This document shows positions 1-19,699 of a stretch of 64,000 nt of DNA, one piece after another. The notes below the pieces were generated by a model. That model saw nothing but the letters and a program-made list of their open reading frames with translations. It made no database searches and was not told the origin of the DNA. Positions within the stretch are counted from its first letter, which is position 1. Every line of letters begins with the position of its first letter. Source of the DNA: Tubiluchus corallicola (Eukaryota; Priapulida; Priapulimorpha; Priapulimorphida; Tubiluchidae). The DNA lies in the NCBI GenBank assembly GCA_030141605.1, contig JAQGDQ010000159.1, positions 1 through 64,000 on the forward strand, read 5' to 3'. The position numbers and the translations under genes were made by a program.

Positions 1-640
1 GTCCGAGTAATAATACGTAATTGAACGAAGTACTACCGATTTTTATTACGTATTGCTAGAGCATGATAAATTTTATCGTTTCAAAGTTTTATTTTCAATG
101 ATGTACTACAGTGACACCACTAGTGATGTTATATGTAATGATTACTACATAACGAATGCAAACTAGATCTTTCAACACGTTCAATAAAACATTGCTCTAA
201 TATACCAATTCACTCAATTGTCGGTGATAAGGGCTTCTAGCAAGCACATTACAATAAATACCCAGTCTGCTTCTATTCTTGACAAATTATAAATTGCACC
301 CTCTTCTGTTTTAACGGTTTCTTTCGCTAAGAAAAAATTGTAGTTATCCACATCAATCATGTAATCAATCCTTTTTATGATCTTGAATGATACTCGGAGC
401 GCATTAATAAGTTTGCAAATCCAAGTGTGAATCCTGAATACACTCAGTGTGTCATATTGTGATTATAAACGTATACGTAGCAAATGATACAGGGCTCTGG
501 CATTCAAGGGTGCTATCCAATATTATGTAATTAGGTTGGAACAGCAAAACATTGAATGGCTACATGAGAAAGCTTTTTGTAAACACTGATGAAGTCTAGT
601 CTAGTCTTGTACACTGAAGTCACTATTTTGTTCTAATAGC
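1..640. other. Unassigned AT-rich sequence
   Basis: No open frame, RNA gene or repeat could be supported here. It may be the far upstream region of the ERp29 gene or the tail of a gene outside the window. Confidence 0.5.
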
Positions 641-660
641 TCGGGCCTAAAACCAACATA

Positions 661-1560
661 TTCATGTACTGCATATTATATATATTAATTATTAATATAA
701 ATATAGTAGTATTTGAACTAAATAATTTGTTTTTTTTAAATGTTGTGCTAGCGCCACAAATAACAGTGTGCATGATAAAATTATAACCCTGAATGGTTTT
801 TTTTACAGATCGTGGCTATCCATATCTGAAGAAAATTGGGAACTATCATATAGAAGAGGGTAGCCCCAAGGTAACTAAACATGATAATATTAATATGTAT
901 GATCTTCTCATTCTACTGAAGCGCCCCATGTACTACAGTACAGTCTCACCGCACCACTCACCATTTCCATTCACCAATCAGAACACGTTTCACGAAAACT
1001 GTTAGCGTGGCTAGTTACTAGTAGCTCAGAACGGATTCGTCGGTAGCCTTGTAGCATTTTAACTTTTAACATGAGGAAGGTGGTTTTTATATTTTGTTTA
1101 TTTTTCACGGTTTTATCTTCTGTGTGTGCTTTGCACACAAGAGGAGTAGTTCCACTGGATTCATTCACATTCGATAAGGTAAACTAAACGCATGTCGATT
1201 GCTGTACGTTCCTAAGTAAAACTCAGGAGTAGAAAAGGAGGCTAGCTACCGCTCTTCATATTATAATTTATATGCTAAAATTATAGTATTATTTCAAAAA
1301 AGAACTGTTGTACGCGATTTAGGAGTGTTCGTTTCAAACAACATGAAGTGAAACACTCATGGTTAACTTTATTTTTAGACCGATAGTCACATAGGTAGTT
1401 CCCAATTTCTTTCAGATGTGGATAGCCAAGATCTGTAAAAAACTCTGTAATAGTTTTATCATACACACTGTTATTTGTGGCACTAGCACAACATTTAAAA
1501 AAACAAATTATTTAGTGTACTATATTTATGTGAATGTATATAATATGCAGTATATTAATG
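661..1560. repeat. Imperfect inverted repeat (arms about 661-850 and 1391-1560) around ERp29 exon 1
   Basis: The two arms are diverged reverse complements of each other. Shared landmarks include TTATTTGTGGC next to CTAGCACAACA in the right arm and their reverse complement in the left. Each arm holds an exon-shaped piece: a T-rich tract ending in ACAG, followed by a short open frame encoding GYPYLKKIGNY (left) or GYPHLKEIGNY (right, minus strand). A further diverged copy lies at about 47825-47990. The roughly 540 bp between the arms contains the CCAAT box, the start codon and the first coding exon of the ERp29 gene. It could be a foldback-type mobile element or two inserted copies of a dispersed repeat; terminal target duplications were not found. 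Confidence 0.7.
974..988 (+). promoter_or_regulatory. CCAAT box and ACGT core upstream of ERp29
   Basis: A CCAAT box in the classical context ACCAATCAGA lies about 93 bp before the ERp29 start codon, followed five bases later by ACACGT, which carries the ACGT core used by ER-stress bZIP factors. The spacing does not match a full ERSE (CCAAT-N9-CCACG), so ER-stress control is only a suggestion. Confidence 0.35.
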
Positions 1561-4500
1561 TGTTAATACTGTTATTATTTTACAACATGACTTGGAGGAA
1601 ATTTTAGACTGGTGCAGTAAATGGTTGATGACATTTAAACCCAGTAAATGTGCTTTACTTAGAATACGGCCTAAATCTTTTACACCTTACTTTCTAAATA
1701 ATGCTCAAGTAGCTGAAAAAAGTTGTATAGGAGACTTGGGAGTAATGATTTCTAATGACCTCAAATGGAATTTTTATGTGAATTATATCATTGTTAAAGC
1801 AAACCGTCGTATTGGCTTGATTAAGTGGTGTGTGATATTGAGAAATGCAGTAGTAATTATTCCTCTCTATAAAGCTGTTATTCGACCCATTCTGAATTAC
1901 GCGTCTGTTGTATGGTCACCCCAGTATGCTACTCTCAAGAATGGTCTCAAAAGAACTCAGGATAGATGTAGTCGTCTTGCTATTGATTTAGGTCCTCTTC
2001 AATTTCTACTCTTGGGCAAGGGTGTGAGACTGCAGACCTTGTGAACTGCTTCAAAATAATTAGTGGAAATACTGTTCTGACTGAGGCAGACTTTTTTCCA
2101 GGCCTTACAGAGTTCTTCGTGGTCATGAATCTTAGTTATTTGTACAACCAGCTAGAACCAACATCAGATCACACTTCTTTGGGCATCGTGTAGTTCAACC
2201 ATGGAATTGTCTTTCATCGTCAACCATCAGTGCTTCATCAGTTGACAGTTTGAAAAGGCATATAAGAGAGGACCGTTTATAGATAGTTACCATCTAGGCC
2301 CTTATTTCTGTGGATAAGGTATTCTTGGATAAGGTATAGGTATGACAGAATGCTCGCTTCATTTCACTACTTATGTAATGCAAAAGTTATTGTGCCACTA
2401 CAGAAAGCTGTGGTTAGATGAATACTTGAATATGCGTGTGGTAAAGATTTATGACTTTAAAAAGCACTGCCGGAAAAACTTAATCAAGATGCATTTATCT
2501 AGCAGCTGATGTTCAACAAGACTTTTTACGTACATTTTCTTGAACAATGTTGTGACATTATTAATGTTATTAACTGTCATAAGATCATCAGTGGTAATTT
2601 TTGTCATAGTGGCAAGTTCTATCCGAGAGCCCACTTCTCTGCTTGTGTTATGAGCCTTTGGAATTCACTTAATAGTGAAACCTTTATAATGTAATGCAAT
2701 GTATCATAATGCAATGTAATGTTAATGTAATGTTATACATTGCAACACACAAACAGTACAGTGAGCTGCCATGCAAGTGAAGCAGTAACATTAATTACAT
2801 TACATTGCATTACAACACAATTAGTAAAAAAAACTCATAAACTTCCAATGCTTACATTTAGAGGGAGATTTTAGATCTTGAGCTAAAGTGTGCCTCATCT
2901 TCCATTCCTGCATGGTAGTGCTCTTCTGCCAATTCCTTTAAGTTTTGGATTTTCAGGTCTACCTGTAAAGTCTATAGGTAAAGTAGCAATTCATTGGTAC
3001 TAGTGTAGTGTACCGTTGGATAGAAGCTGAATAGCCATTAGACTTTGGTAGTTGTGTTTATTGGTGGCACTGTGGGGTCTCTAATGCCGTGTAACAGTGT
3101 ATTATTATGGTACTGGTACTCCATCAATAGCTTGAGAAAATACTTCACTACTTCTATTTTTAGGTTCACTGTGTGTAGGTGTAGGTCACAAATGCCTTTT
3201 GACCTTGACTCTTTAATTAAAGTCAACAAAGAATGCTAACATGGAATTGTTCAGATTTGGTGGTAAAAAGTCACTGGCTAAACAATGCTTGGTGTTTGCT
3301 GGACTAATTTCTGTGCTGCAGATGTAATTGACATTCAGTGATAATGATGATGAATTGACGTCTACTAGCTTGCTATGATCTACAGTCATATACTGAAATG
3401 TGTTTATAAATTAGTTTTAATGTTAATTGTTCAAAATTTTGAATGATATGGAAATAAGTGAACTCTTTGGAAATAAATTTTACATTCAGAATGTGTTTTT
3501 GCAAAGAATTTTAGGTTTATCATTTATGCAATTAGGGTTTTTTATTCATCACCAAATTGGCAAGTGATACACAGGTTTTTAGTTCACTTTGGCTCCATTG
3601 GACAAATTAGAGCACTGCATTGTGCACCTCTAGTACAATCAAATTTATGACAGATTCGTGTGTCATACTAGTAGATTGCATACTAGTGCTAAATCTTTAG
3701 GTTTGCGAAGCATTTGCTGCATCTGTTCATTTGTGCCCCAGTTAGTGTATGATCAACCAAGAGCACCATTGGTGCCACAAATAAGTTGTCTTGTTCACTT
3801 TATTGGTGTTTATATTTATCACATGTCATACCAGTTCTCTGAAATCCAAATCATTTCAGCACTATATATATGTACTTACTCTTTGATTTTTTATAGGTGA
3901 TGAATAAATTCCCTTTTGTTTTTGCAAGATTTGATGTGATTTATCCTACTGGAGATCAACAGGATGAATTTAAAAAGTTTGCTTTGTCTGTGAATACTAC
4001 CAAGGAGCTTCTTGTAGCAGAAATTGGTGTAGCTGGTAATAATTATTAGTATATAAATAGTAATGCAGAAATTTGTAACTCGTTTTGGTTTGGCTAATCG
4101 AGTGTGATATGTATCAAAAGCAAAGGTAAAAATGCTACAAAAATTGGGTATATTGTTAGAGCAGTGTTAACCGCCCTTTTTTTCTCCATTTTATCATATA
4201 TCTTATTATCAATGTCTCCATTCATGAACTGCCTTTTTGTAAAAGAATATAATGGTGCATAATGTATATAGCCGTTTGTATGTCGTCTGTTATTGTCATA
4301 AAAGCAAGCAATTGCAAGACATCTGGAGTTAATATAGACCTGAAATTTTTAAAACTTATTCATCCATGTAGGATCTTGGATGAAAACTGTTAAACATGTC
4401 TGACCAATTGTCTGGCTGCTCAAAATTTTCTTTTTAGTGAACGTTTATTCTGTCCTTTCTTTCATTTTCTGTGCTTCATATTTTTGCATTTTTTTATTTA

Positions 4501-7149
4501 CTTGTCTATTTATTTTCTACATGAATCATTCTTTTTTGTGTGTTTTCGTTCTTGCTTTTAAACATTTTTCCTCTTATTTAAGTACTATTGTAACACCAGA
4601 TTACCGTAACATTTCAATGCTTTATAACTGGAAGCATTTAGCTAAGGAATACATTTATGGTGGTGTTACATATATAGATTATGGTGAAAAGGAAAACCTG
4701 GATCTCGCTGAAAGATTTGGAGTGAAGCCTGAAGATTTCCCAGTATACGTAATCTTCAAGCAGAGTGACATTGAGAATCCTGTCCGATATTCCGGTCACT
4801 ACAGAGCAGATGAATTGAGAAAATGGACTACGAAAGAAACGGGTAACATCAGTTAAATGCATTATGTAGGTTTTTCGGTATAGTAAAGTCTATAATGGAT
4901 AGTGTGTAGAGGTTTGTATGTATGATTATGTTGTAGAAATTTGCTGCATATGGTGTATCAATTTGAGCCTTTGGTAATCCTACAAGGATTCACTTATGTA
5001 CCGGTACACTTAAGCATTGCTTGGCACACTATACACGAATGATTGCTATTCAATACACAAAGTAAATTTCAGGCTCGTTCAATAATACAAGAACGAAATG
5101 AACAAAATTTTGAAAAACCAATGACAATGCATGAAAACCAAAACCAACAGCGACAAAAACTTATAAGAGTGTATTAAATAGTAGATGATAAATTAAAATT
5201 AGAATATTTTTTGCCGACTCCACTGACTGTAAGACGCTATGACACACAACTAGCAGAAACACTTGGCATTATCCAGCAGTTAAACAGATCACAAGTAGCT
5301 AAGTACAGGATGTAATATTTCAAAAATGAGACTAAAAAAACAGCAACTCATTTTTTTTAATATGTGCTGATGGCATTGTAGGGCCTGTAATGCTGTGTAA
5401 CAGTGAGTTTTTATGACACTGGTACTCCGTCAGTAGCTTAAAAATACTTTATAGTTCTATTGTTTAGTTCTATTATATCTATGTAATTATAAGGGAAAAA
5501 TTGTCAATTTACTGACATCCCCTTTTTATGGCTTTACTTGCTAAGCATCTACCAGGCCATTTGCTCATTAACTCTAAAAAGGCATTAGTAGACCACTGTT
5601 ATATTTTTCTCAAAAAAGAATTATGACAAAGTTGATTCTGATAGTCATTACTCAAACTGCTGCAAATAAATAAAGGGCAGCAGAAAGAGAAAAAAGAGTG
5701 AAAGAGAGAGGGGTGGCATGGAGGGAAAGAATAGAAAGGGAGGGAGGGAGGGGAGAGAGAGAGAGGGAGGGAGAGAGAGAGAGAGAGGGGGGAGGGGATT
5801 TCTGGCAGATCTTTTTAATTCTTTTGGCTTCTGAGTTTTTTTAGCATCATACTGCTACTTATGTATGTGCAGCATACTGAGTGACAAAGAGATACCACCA
5901 CACTGACTAAACCAAATAAAAGTATGGCAGACATCGCTAAAAAACCAAAATTAGCTAAAATACCTGAAAGTGTAATGGTTCCATTCACATGATTAGTTTT
6001 TAAACTGTCAAATTAAAACTGACATGTGTTTAGACAACAAAAACTTTACTCCTTCAAACTCTGGTAATAACTATTCAGCAAAGGGTGTTAGTCAAATTAT
6101 GATGCAAATAAGCAGATGTGTTTTATTGGCTATTAGGCACGATTAAAAAATAAGAAATTGGAAAAGAAAGAGTTAGAAATGCCTGGATGAAAAAACAACT
6201 ATAGCGGAGAATTCAAAGAGTTACTGGCCTGGCTTACAGCCTGATTTTCAAAAATTTGAATGTTGAGCTGTCGAAATGTTGAGACTTTTTGAATCATATA
6301 TGTACGTCACACCTACAATGTTTGACTAGTTATTGCAATAAGTTCATTTTATTGCCGAAGGTCAATCTGTAATATCAGTAACTGATATAACTGATAGATG
6401 AAAAAACTGGTAGATGTCAAATCACTGGTGTGTTACAGTCCTCCCCTATGACTCTACTTACATGTCATTCTGACTGTTTAGTTTGTCTTGTGTTGGCTTG
6501 TGCAATTGTTTTTGTTCAAATTTGCTTCTCCACCCAAGCTGCACTTTCGACCTGTGTAACACGTCACCAACCCTCAACCATGCAGGACATAAATAGACGT
6601 ATTCGCAAAAAGGAATTTTTGCCACATAAATGAGCATACAAATTTCAAAGAAAGTAAATAAATATGTGTAAATAAATAAATAATGTAATATAATAAATAA
6701 AATAATAAAAGCAAAAACTGAAAACAAAGCTTCTTGAACTTGATAGTTTAATATTCGACTGTTCTAATTAATTTTTCTCCTTTCTTTATAAAGGACTTTG
6801 GCTTGGACTTTCGCATACATTGCAAGCTTATGATCGAATGGCATTCGACTTTATGCAAACTAGCGAAGAATTTGAACGTAATTTAATCCTTAAGCAAGCT
6901 GAGGCAGATCAGGAAGATTTATCTGATACTGATAAAAAATCTGCATCATTCTACATAAAATATATGAAGAAGATAATGGAAAAAGGTGCTGATTTCATAG
7001 ACAATGAGGTAACCAGAGTTGAGAAACTTCGAGACGAAGCAAAAACTAGTTTGAAGAAGAAAGTTCAACTCAATGTGCAGTCAAACATTCTTAACTCATT
7101 TAAACGAGAGCCATTCAAGGAGGAAGTGAAAGAGAAAATTGAACTTTAA
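1071..7149 (+). CDS. ERP29: ERp29-like endoplasmic reticulum chaperone, four exons
   Basis: Coding exons are 1071-1178, 3897-4035, 4678-4842 and 6794-7149, giving 255 residues (the human protein is about 261). All introns are GT-AG and phases agree. Residues 1-21 form a signal peptide ending SVCA. Residues 22-137 form the redox-inactive thioredoxin-like domain: FDVIYPTGDQQDEFKKFA, LLVAEIGVADYG and FPVYVIFK follow the ERp29 pattern, and no CxxC is present, as expected. Residues 140-250 form the helical D domain, and the C-terminus KIEL is a KDEL-type retrieval signal. The family assists folding and secretion of cargo in the ER lumen as a dimer. Exon 3 is open upstream of 4678, but the acceptor at 4677 gives the continuous family match VADYGEKENL, so the longer reading was rejected. 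Introns 1 and 3 contain retroelement and repeat debris. Confidence 0.92.
1577..2290 (+). pseudogene. Non-LTR retrotransposon reverse-transcriptase 3' fragment
   Basis: Lies in ERp29 intron 1, directly after the right arm of the inverted repeat. Conceptual translation gives the C-terminal part of a CR1/Jockey-type reverse transcriptase: LEEILDWCSKWLMTF, FKPSKC, DLGVMISNDLKW and AVIRPILNYASVVWSP. This is followed, after frame breaks, by the usual tail (FKIISGN, then SHFFGHRVVQPWN and SVDSLKR). The copy is 5' truncated and carries stops and frameshifts, so it is a dead insertion. Confidence 0.85.
2400..2700 (+). pseudogene. Second LINE tail fragment
   Basis: Conceptual translation shows HKIISGNFCHSGKFYPRAHF followed by LWNSLNSE. 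This resembles the end of the reverse-transcriptase ORF of the neighbouring fragment, which has FKIISGN and VQPWN at the equivalent points. It is interrupted by stops and ends in an AATG-rich tail, typical of LINE 3' ends. It may be a second copy or a rearranged part of the same insertion. Confidence 0.45.
2707..2813. repeat. Hairpin of AATG-rich repeats
   Basis: The AATG-rich run at 2707-2735 is an imperfect reverse complement of 2786-2813, with a loop of about 50 bases. The arms are built from AATGTAATG-type units that probably derive from a LINE 3' tail. Confidence 0.6.
3060..3172 (+). repeat. Dispersed repeat, copy 1
   Basis: Shares an ordered series of matches with 5366-5468, including GCCGTGTAACAGTG / GCTGTGTAACAGTG and the block CTGGTACTCC followed by AATAGCTT / AGTAGCTT. 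Both copies lie in ERp29 introns in the same orientation. Confidence 0.6.
5366..5468 (+). repeat. Dispersed repeat, copy 2
   Basis: Partner of the copy at 3060-3172, in ERp29 intron 3 and in the same orientation. Its origin is unknown; no coding potential is visible. Confidence 0.6.
5676..5800 (+). repeat. Polypurine low-complexity tract
   Basis: About 125 bases, almost purely A and G on this strand, built of GAGA, GGGA and AAAG units, within ERp29 intron 3. Long polypurine tracts of this kind can form triplex DNA and often break polymerases and assemblies. Confidence 0.85.
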
Positions 7150-7588
7150 CGGTCCATTTGAATCTTTTTAGTTCATTGATTAATTCCATTGATTCATGAA
7201 AGAAGTTCTACTCACTCAAATGTGTTAGCAAGGTACTACTTAATTGTTGTTTTTTTTTGTTTAGTGAAAACAAATTTGATGTTTCAGATACAAGATGTGT
7301 CTTGTATTATGTCTAAATTTCACATATGTCATATCTGCCATGTTTACAGATAACTTATTTGTTAGCTAGTTTAATTAACTTAGTACTTACTATCAAACAA
7401 CTAAACTATAGTAATGATGGTATAATCAGGGATTTTCTTGCTAATAACTGGTAAAGACTTGATTGAACGTATTCTGCTGTACTCATCTTTTTGGACATGT
7501 TTTTTTAATGTTTAATAATTAACATCATGTTGTTGTAAATGAGGTAATAGAGATGTCTTGTCACTTTGATAAAGGTTTATTATGCTAA

Positions 7589-7594
7589 AATAAA
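7589..7594 (+). terminator. Poly(A) signal of ERp29
   Basis: AATAAA about 440 bases after the ERp29 stop codon. It is the first canonical hexamer I saw after the stop codon, in a T-rich 3' UTR. Confidence 0.45.
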
Positions 7595-9645
7595 CATATT
7601 TCTAATTGTTAAAAAGCTGGATTGGTGCATTTTCACATTTATACATGTCTACAATCGCTTCAATAAAGCTTGGCGTCTGATTTTACTTTCCCTAGGATCT
7701 ACGATGGCAGTCCTATTAATTATTGTATAACTCAGTATCGCTCGGTAACACTCAGTATCGTGGCTAGGATATCTAGATCATATTGTCAAAGTGTACAAAG
7801 AGGAAGTGACGAACCTTATTGTTACGTATTTCGTTTTTGCGATTAGCGGCTATGCTGGCGGCATCAAACGGCGAATCAGTAAAAAATTTTGAGCGGCGAG
7901 TTGACTGTAATAATAATATTCTTAAGTTCACCAGTAATGTTGGCATACGCTCAATTTTGATAAGCCAAAATCACTTTTGCGTTTTTAATAAAAGAAGTAT
8001 ATCTCAATTAAAAGCAATTATTAGTTAAAAAAACTGAAAACATTTCAGGAAAAGGAAAAATTTGTAGCAATAAATTTGTATTATGTACTTGCAAATGCCT
8101 CTTCAGTTTTCTTGTAAGTAAAATTTTATTGTTTTTCCTGAGGAAAGAGGCTAGCTGACTGCATGATGGGCTGCCTACCATGTAAAAAAGTAATGCATTT
8201 TTTATTGATTAAGACAGAGACAGAAAGAGAGAGATCCTTCTTTTCCTTCTGTTGAAGGTTCTGCCATTTGTTTCTTTGTCGTTTTACTCCAATGCGAGGT
8301 AACGAATTTCGCACATTAAAAATTGCACCCAGTTATGTGCACTGCAATTAATCTATATTACACATGTATTATATTGTACGTTTGTATATAAATAACTCGC
8401 ACATGCACGCACGCACACAACAAGTAATTGCATGATACAGTGCTTCATATATTCAATTCAAATCATGACGTACATTTATTTCCATATTCATGATATAACT
8501 GAGGCAAGCAAATGTATTTAATTTTCACAATGGAAATACGATGGTGAAAGACCAAGAGGGTCAACTAGTCAAGCCATCCTTCAATGGATGTATGTGATTA
8601 TTGGAGTGACACTGTAGCTTTTTCACTCATGAATAGTAGTGAAATTACATTATTATTATTTTACTTAGCAACTTGATCTGTTTAAAATTCTCTAAACAAC
8701 ATTAAATAACTGAAGGATGAAAATGCAATCAAAGAAGTCTAAACATACAGGAAAATGTAATTGAGGTGGAAGTAATGTCGGCTGCTTAGGATGACAGCTC
8801 TGATGTTTCGTTTTGTTATTTTTGTTCACTGATAATAAAAAAGAGGAGTAATGTTATAAATGGATCTCCGTTTGTTCGACGTAATTTTATTACTCACTCC
8901 AACTCATAACAAAGGCCAATGTATGATTATATGCTTTTTAAACATTTTTTAACTTGGAATTAACAAAACATGCAGATGCCTAGATTAAGTTTTGTTCTGG
9001 AAAATTATTTGCTCTTTTGAAAAAATCGATTTTTTTTCCATGAAAGGTATTTCACATGAAAGTCAGGCCTAATATTTCTTCAAGTTATATTTCCTGATAA
9101 GAACATATTAAATAGGAATGTTTTTAAGAAAAAATATTTCTCCAGAAATCGAATACTACATGAGCCAGGTATTTGCAAACTTTCCTTTTGATCAACTTTC
9201 TTAACTTCTTTTGTAAGTAAGCCTATTAATTTTTATGAGATATGATTATAATAGTTTTTATTTTAACTACAAATTATTCTTAATGCCTTATGCTTGCTTT
9301 CAATAATATTGAAAAATATAACAGCTGCTATAAATCGCCAAAGAGAGATGTAGGCCTTGCAGTCTTTGCTTAGTGTATAAAATATTTAACTTGTAACAAA
9401 AGTTACAAAACTGTGTTATAATTAACATTTTATTATAATTACCTGGCTGTATCCTTGCGAAATTTAAAAAGATATTTTTATTTGTGTTTTTGCAACTCAC
9501 TGCTGAGCAATTTATGAGCGCCTGTTAACCGGCCTGGTTTTGATGGTCTCATCAATTCATCTGCTACAGTACCCACAGCTTGCGCTGTTGAGTACCTGAC
9601 AACAGTCCGTACTGAACTACCGCTAGGGCGACACTAACTGCGCGA

Positions 9646-9661
9646 ACTACTGCGCAGTAGT
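9646..9661. promoter_or_regulatory. Perfect 16-bp palindrome
   Basis: ACTACTGCGCAGTAGT is its own reverse complement. It sits in a CpG-richer patch about 1.45 kb before the first certain zinc-finger exon. It could be a binding site for a dimeric factor; the function is unknown. Confidence 0.3.
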
Positions 9662-9821
9662 ATTTTCCCTACTTTATGTGGTTTATATTCTTTGATTTTG
9701 TTACACAGGAGATGAATGATTATAAGTTTCCCATATTGCCAGAGAGTCAGCACCAGCAAATTGCCATAGCAGTGTCTAGTTTTTTGCTGGGTTACTGCTG
9801 CGTTTACCTGTCTGAAGGCAG

Positions 9822-9894
9822 ATTTCTTTTATTTTAGAATTCTGCCTGCCCAATGTCTACAATAGACATGACGGGCGTATGATGATGATGATGA
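9822..9894 (+). repeat. Dispersed repeat with ATG-triplet tail, copy 1
   Basis: Near-identical to 49140-49207: both begin ATTTCTTTTATTTTAGAATT, share CCAATGTCTACAATAGAC and end in a run of ATG triplets. A simple-sequence tail suggests the 3' end of a retroposed element. Confidence 0.75.
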
Positions 9895-11097
9895 TGAAAT
9901 TCGTTTATAAGGTTTAAAAGTCTGTCACATTCAGTTCATATAACTTTGCGGAGACTACGCGTTCATGTGTACTTATGAAATATTATGATATATTTTCTTT
10001 TAGTAACTGTTGAAATAGTGAGCTAATAAAATGCTCATAATTGTGATCTCATACTAAGCTCGTAATCTAATCAAGTGTATGACTTCATAGAAGCATCATA
10101 CTTTCTATATTCATAGTAAACCTGGCATTTTAAGCCTTTTGCATACGCACACATAAATTTTGAGTTCTCACGCATTCTGCAACTTTACACATAAGTTTGC
10201 AATTCACTTGGCATCATTTGCCATGAGTACCAACCACAACACAATTAGTAGTACTATCAATGATACATTAGCGTTCATGAGTCTTACAATGTTATACTGA
10301 AAGGTGTTACAGTTATTAAAAATTAAGCACTTTTAAATGCTTCGAAAATTAGCCACTATTGCTCATAGAAATGATGTCTTGCCGAGCTCATCACTATGAT
10401 ATCTTCAGGAGGATAATCATCATGACGTCAATATGATCTTGGATTGTTGAACTCAGCAGCGTAAAGTCTCTGTGAGTTCATGACTTGAGCTCAGCATGAT
10501 ATCATGGCCGTTTCTCTCAGCACTTTGGCAAGAGAGCTTTCTTCTCCTGGCAACTTATACATTAGCACAGAGAAGTTCAGTTTTCCAAGTCCTCTAGCAT
10601 TTAAATGCGGACTTACTCCATAACATTTTAATTTGTGGAAAAGAATAATGGTCAGTAGCATGTGTAATGTGGTGTATTACGATATGAAAGCTTTGCTTTT
10701 GAACTCTGAACAGATCAAGGATTACATTGCTCAAGTATTTATTTATTCATTTATTTTAGATTACAAAATAGGTTTTGTCAAAAAATTCTGCAGCATCAAG
10801 TTGAGTTAAATGTTGTTTCTGAAACTAAACTGAAATGTTCACATCACATATAGGTATTATTTTAGTAATGTGCATGTATTTACGAGTATTTATATTACTC
10901 TACATGTACTTTACCCATATGTTTGCTATCATTACCTTTTACAATGTATTGGAAATGAATAAATTTGAATTTGGACGTAAAATAGTTAGAAGTTTTTTGA
11001 GTTTGAACTTGTGGAAAAAGATGTTCATTCTTTCACTAAATTTGTTATTTTATTAATTGTATTTGCAGGAATAAATCATTTAAATATATTCTGAAGA

Positions 11098-19328
<8,231 letters not shown>

Positions 19329-19628
19329 GAGTCTGTGTACTGCAGTAAGAGTATAGCTATGGTGAGATATTAAACTACATGTATATACCAGCTTTATTAT
19401 ATACCAGTTACCATCTTATTATATCCAGTTACTAGATAGTCAGCTCAATGAATTTTTACTTAGAAATTGAAATTTTGCAGTGTCTATTCTTGGAAAACTA
19501 TGTAAACTTTTTTCAAGCTCGTTTGAAGTCCTTGTAACCAGCAGCATTTTTTCTCACTTGTATCAGTAAATACAAATCATGAAATTATCTATTGTCTATT
19601 TTATTCGACTTATAATTTTTAAACTAAA

Positions 19629-19634
19629 AATAAA
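19629..19634 (+). terminator. Poly(A) signal of the zinc-finger gene
   Basis: AATAAA about 300 bases after the zinc-finger stop codon. Confidence 0.45.
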
Positions 19635-19699
19635 TGCAGCAACTATTTTGTTGATATCTAGTTTTGGCAACATGCCAGTATGGTAAATTCACAAGATAA

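Larger units (their letters stand above)
7600..11096. other. Upstream region of the zinc-finger gene; no secure exon
   Basis: Two weak candidates stand out. An ATG-led frame at 7852-7933 begins MLAASNGESVKNF and is followed by a GT donor, in a locally CpG-richer stretch. An exon-shaped segment at 8049-8113 lies between TTTCAG and a strong GTAAGTA donor. Either could be a 5' exon of the gene whose first certain exon starts near 11100. At 9540-9670 there is a more GC-rich patch with a perfect 16-bp palindrome. The rest is AT-rich and shows nothing I can assign. Confidence 0.35.

Noticed and set aside
4437-4677. Open frame extending ERp29 exon 3 upstream, Phe/Tyr-rich
   Set aside because: It lacks family similarity. 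Using the acceptor at 4677 restores a continuous ERp29 match, so this is intron sequence that happens to be open.
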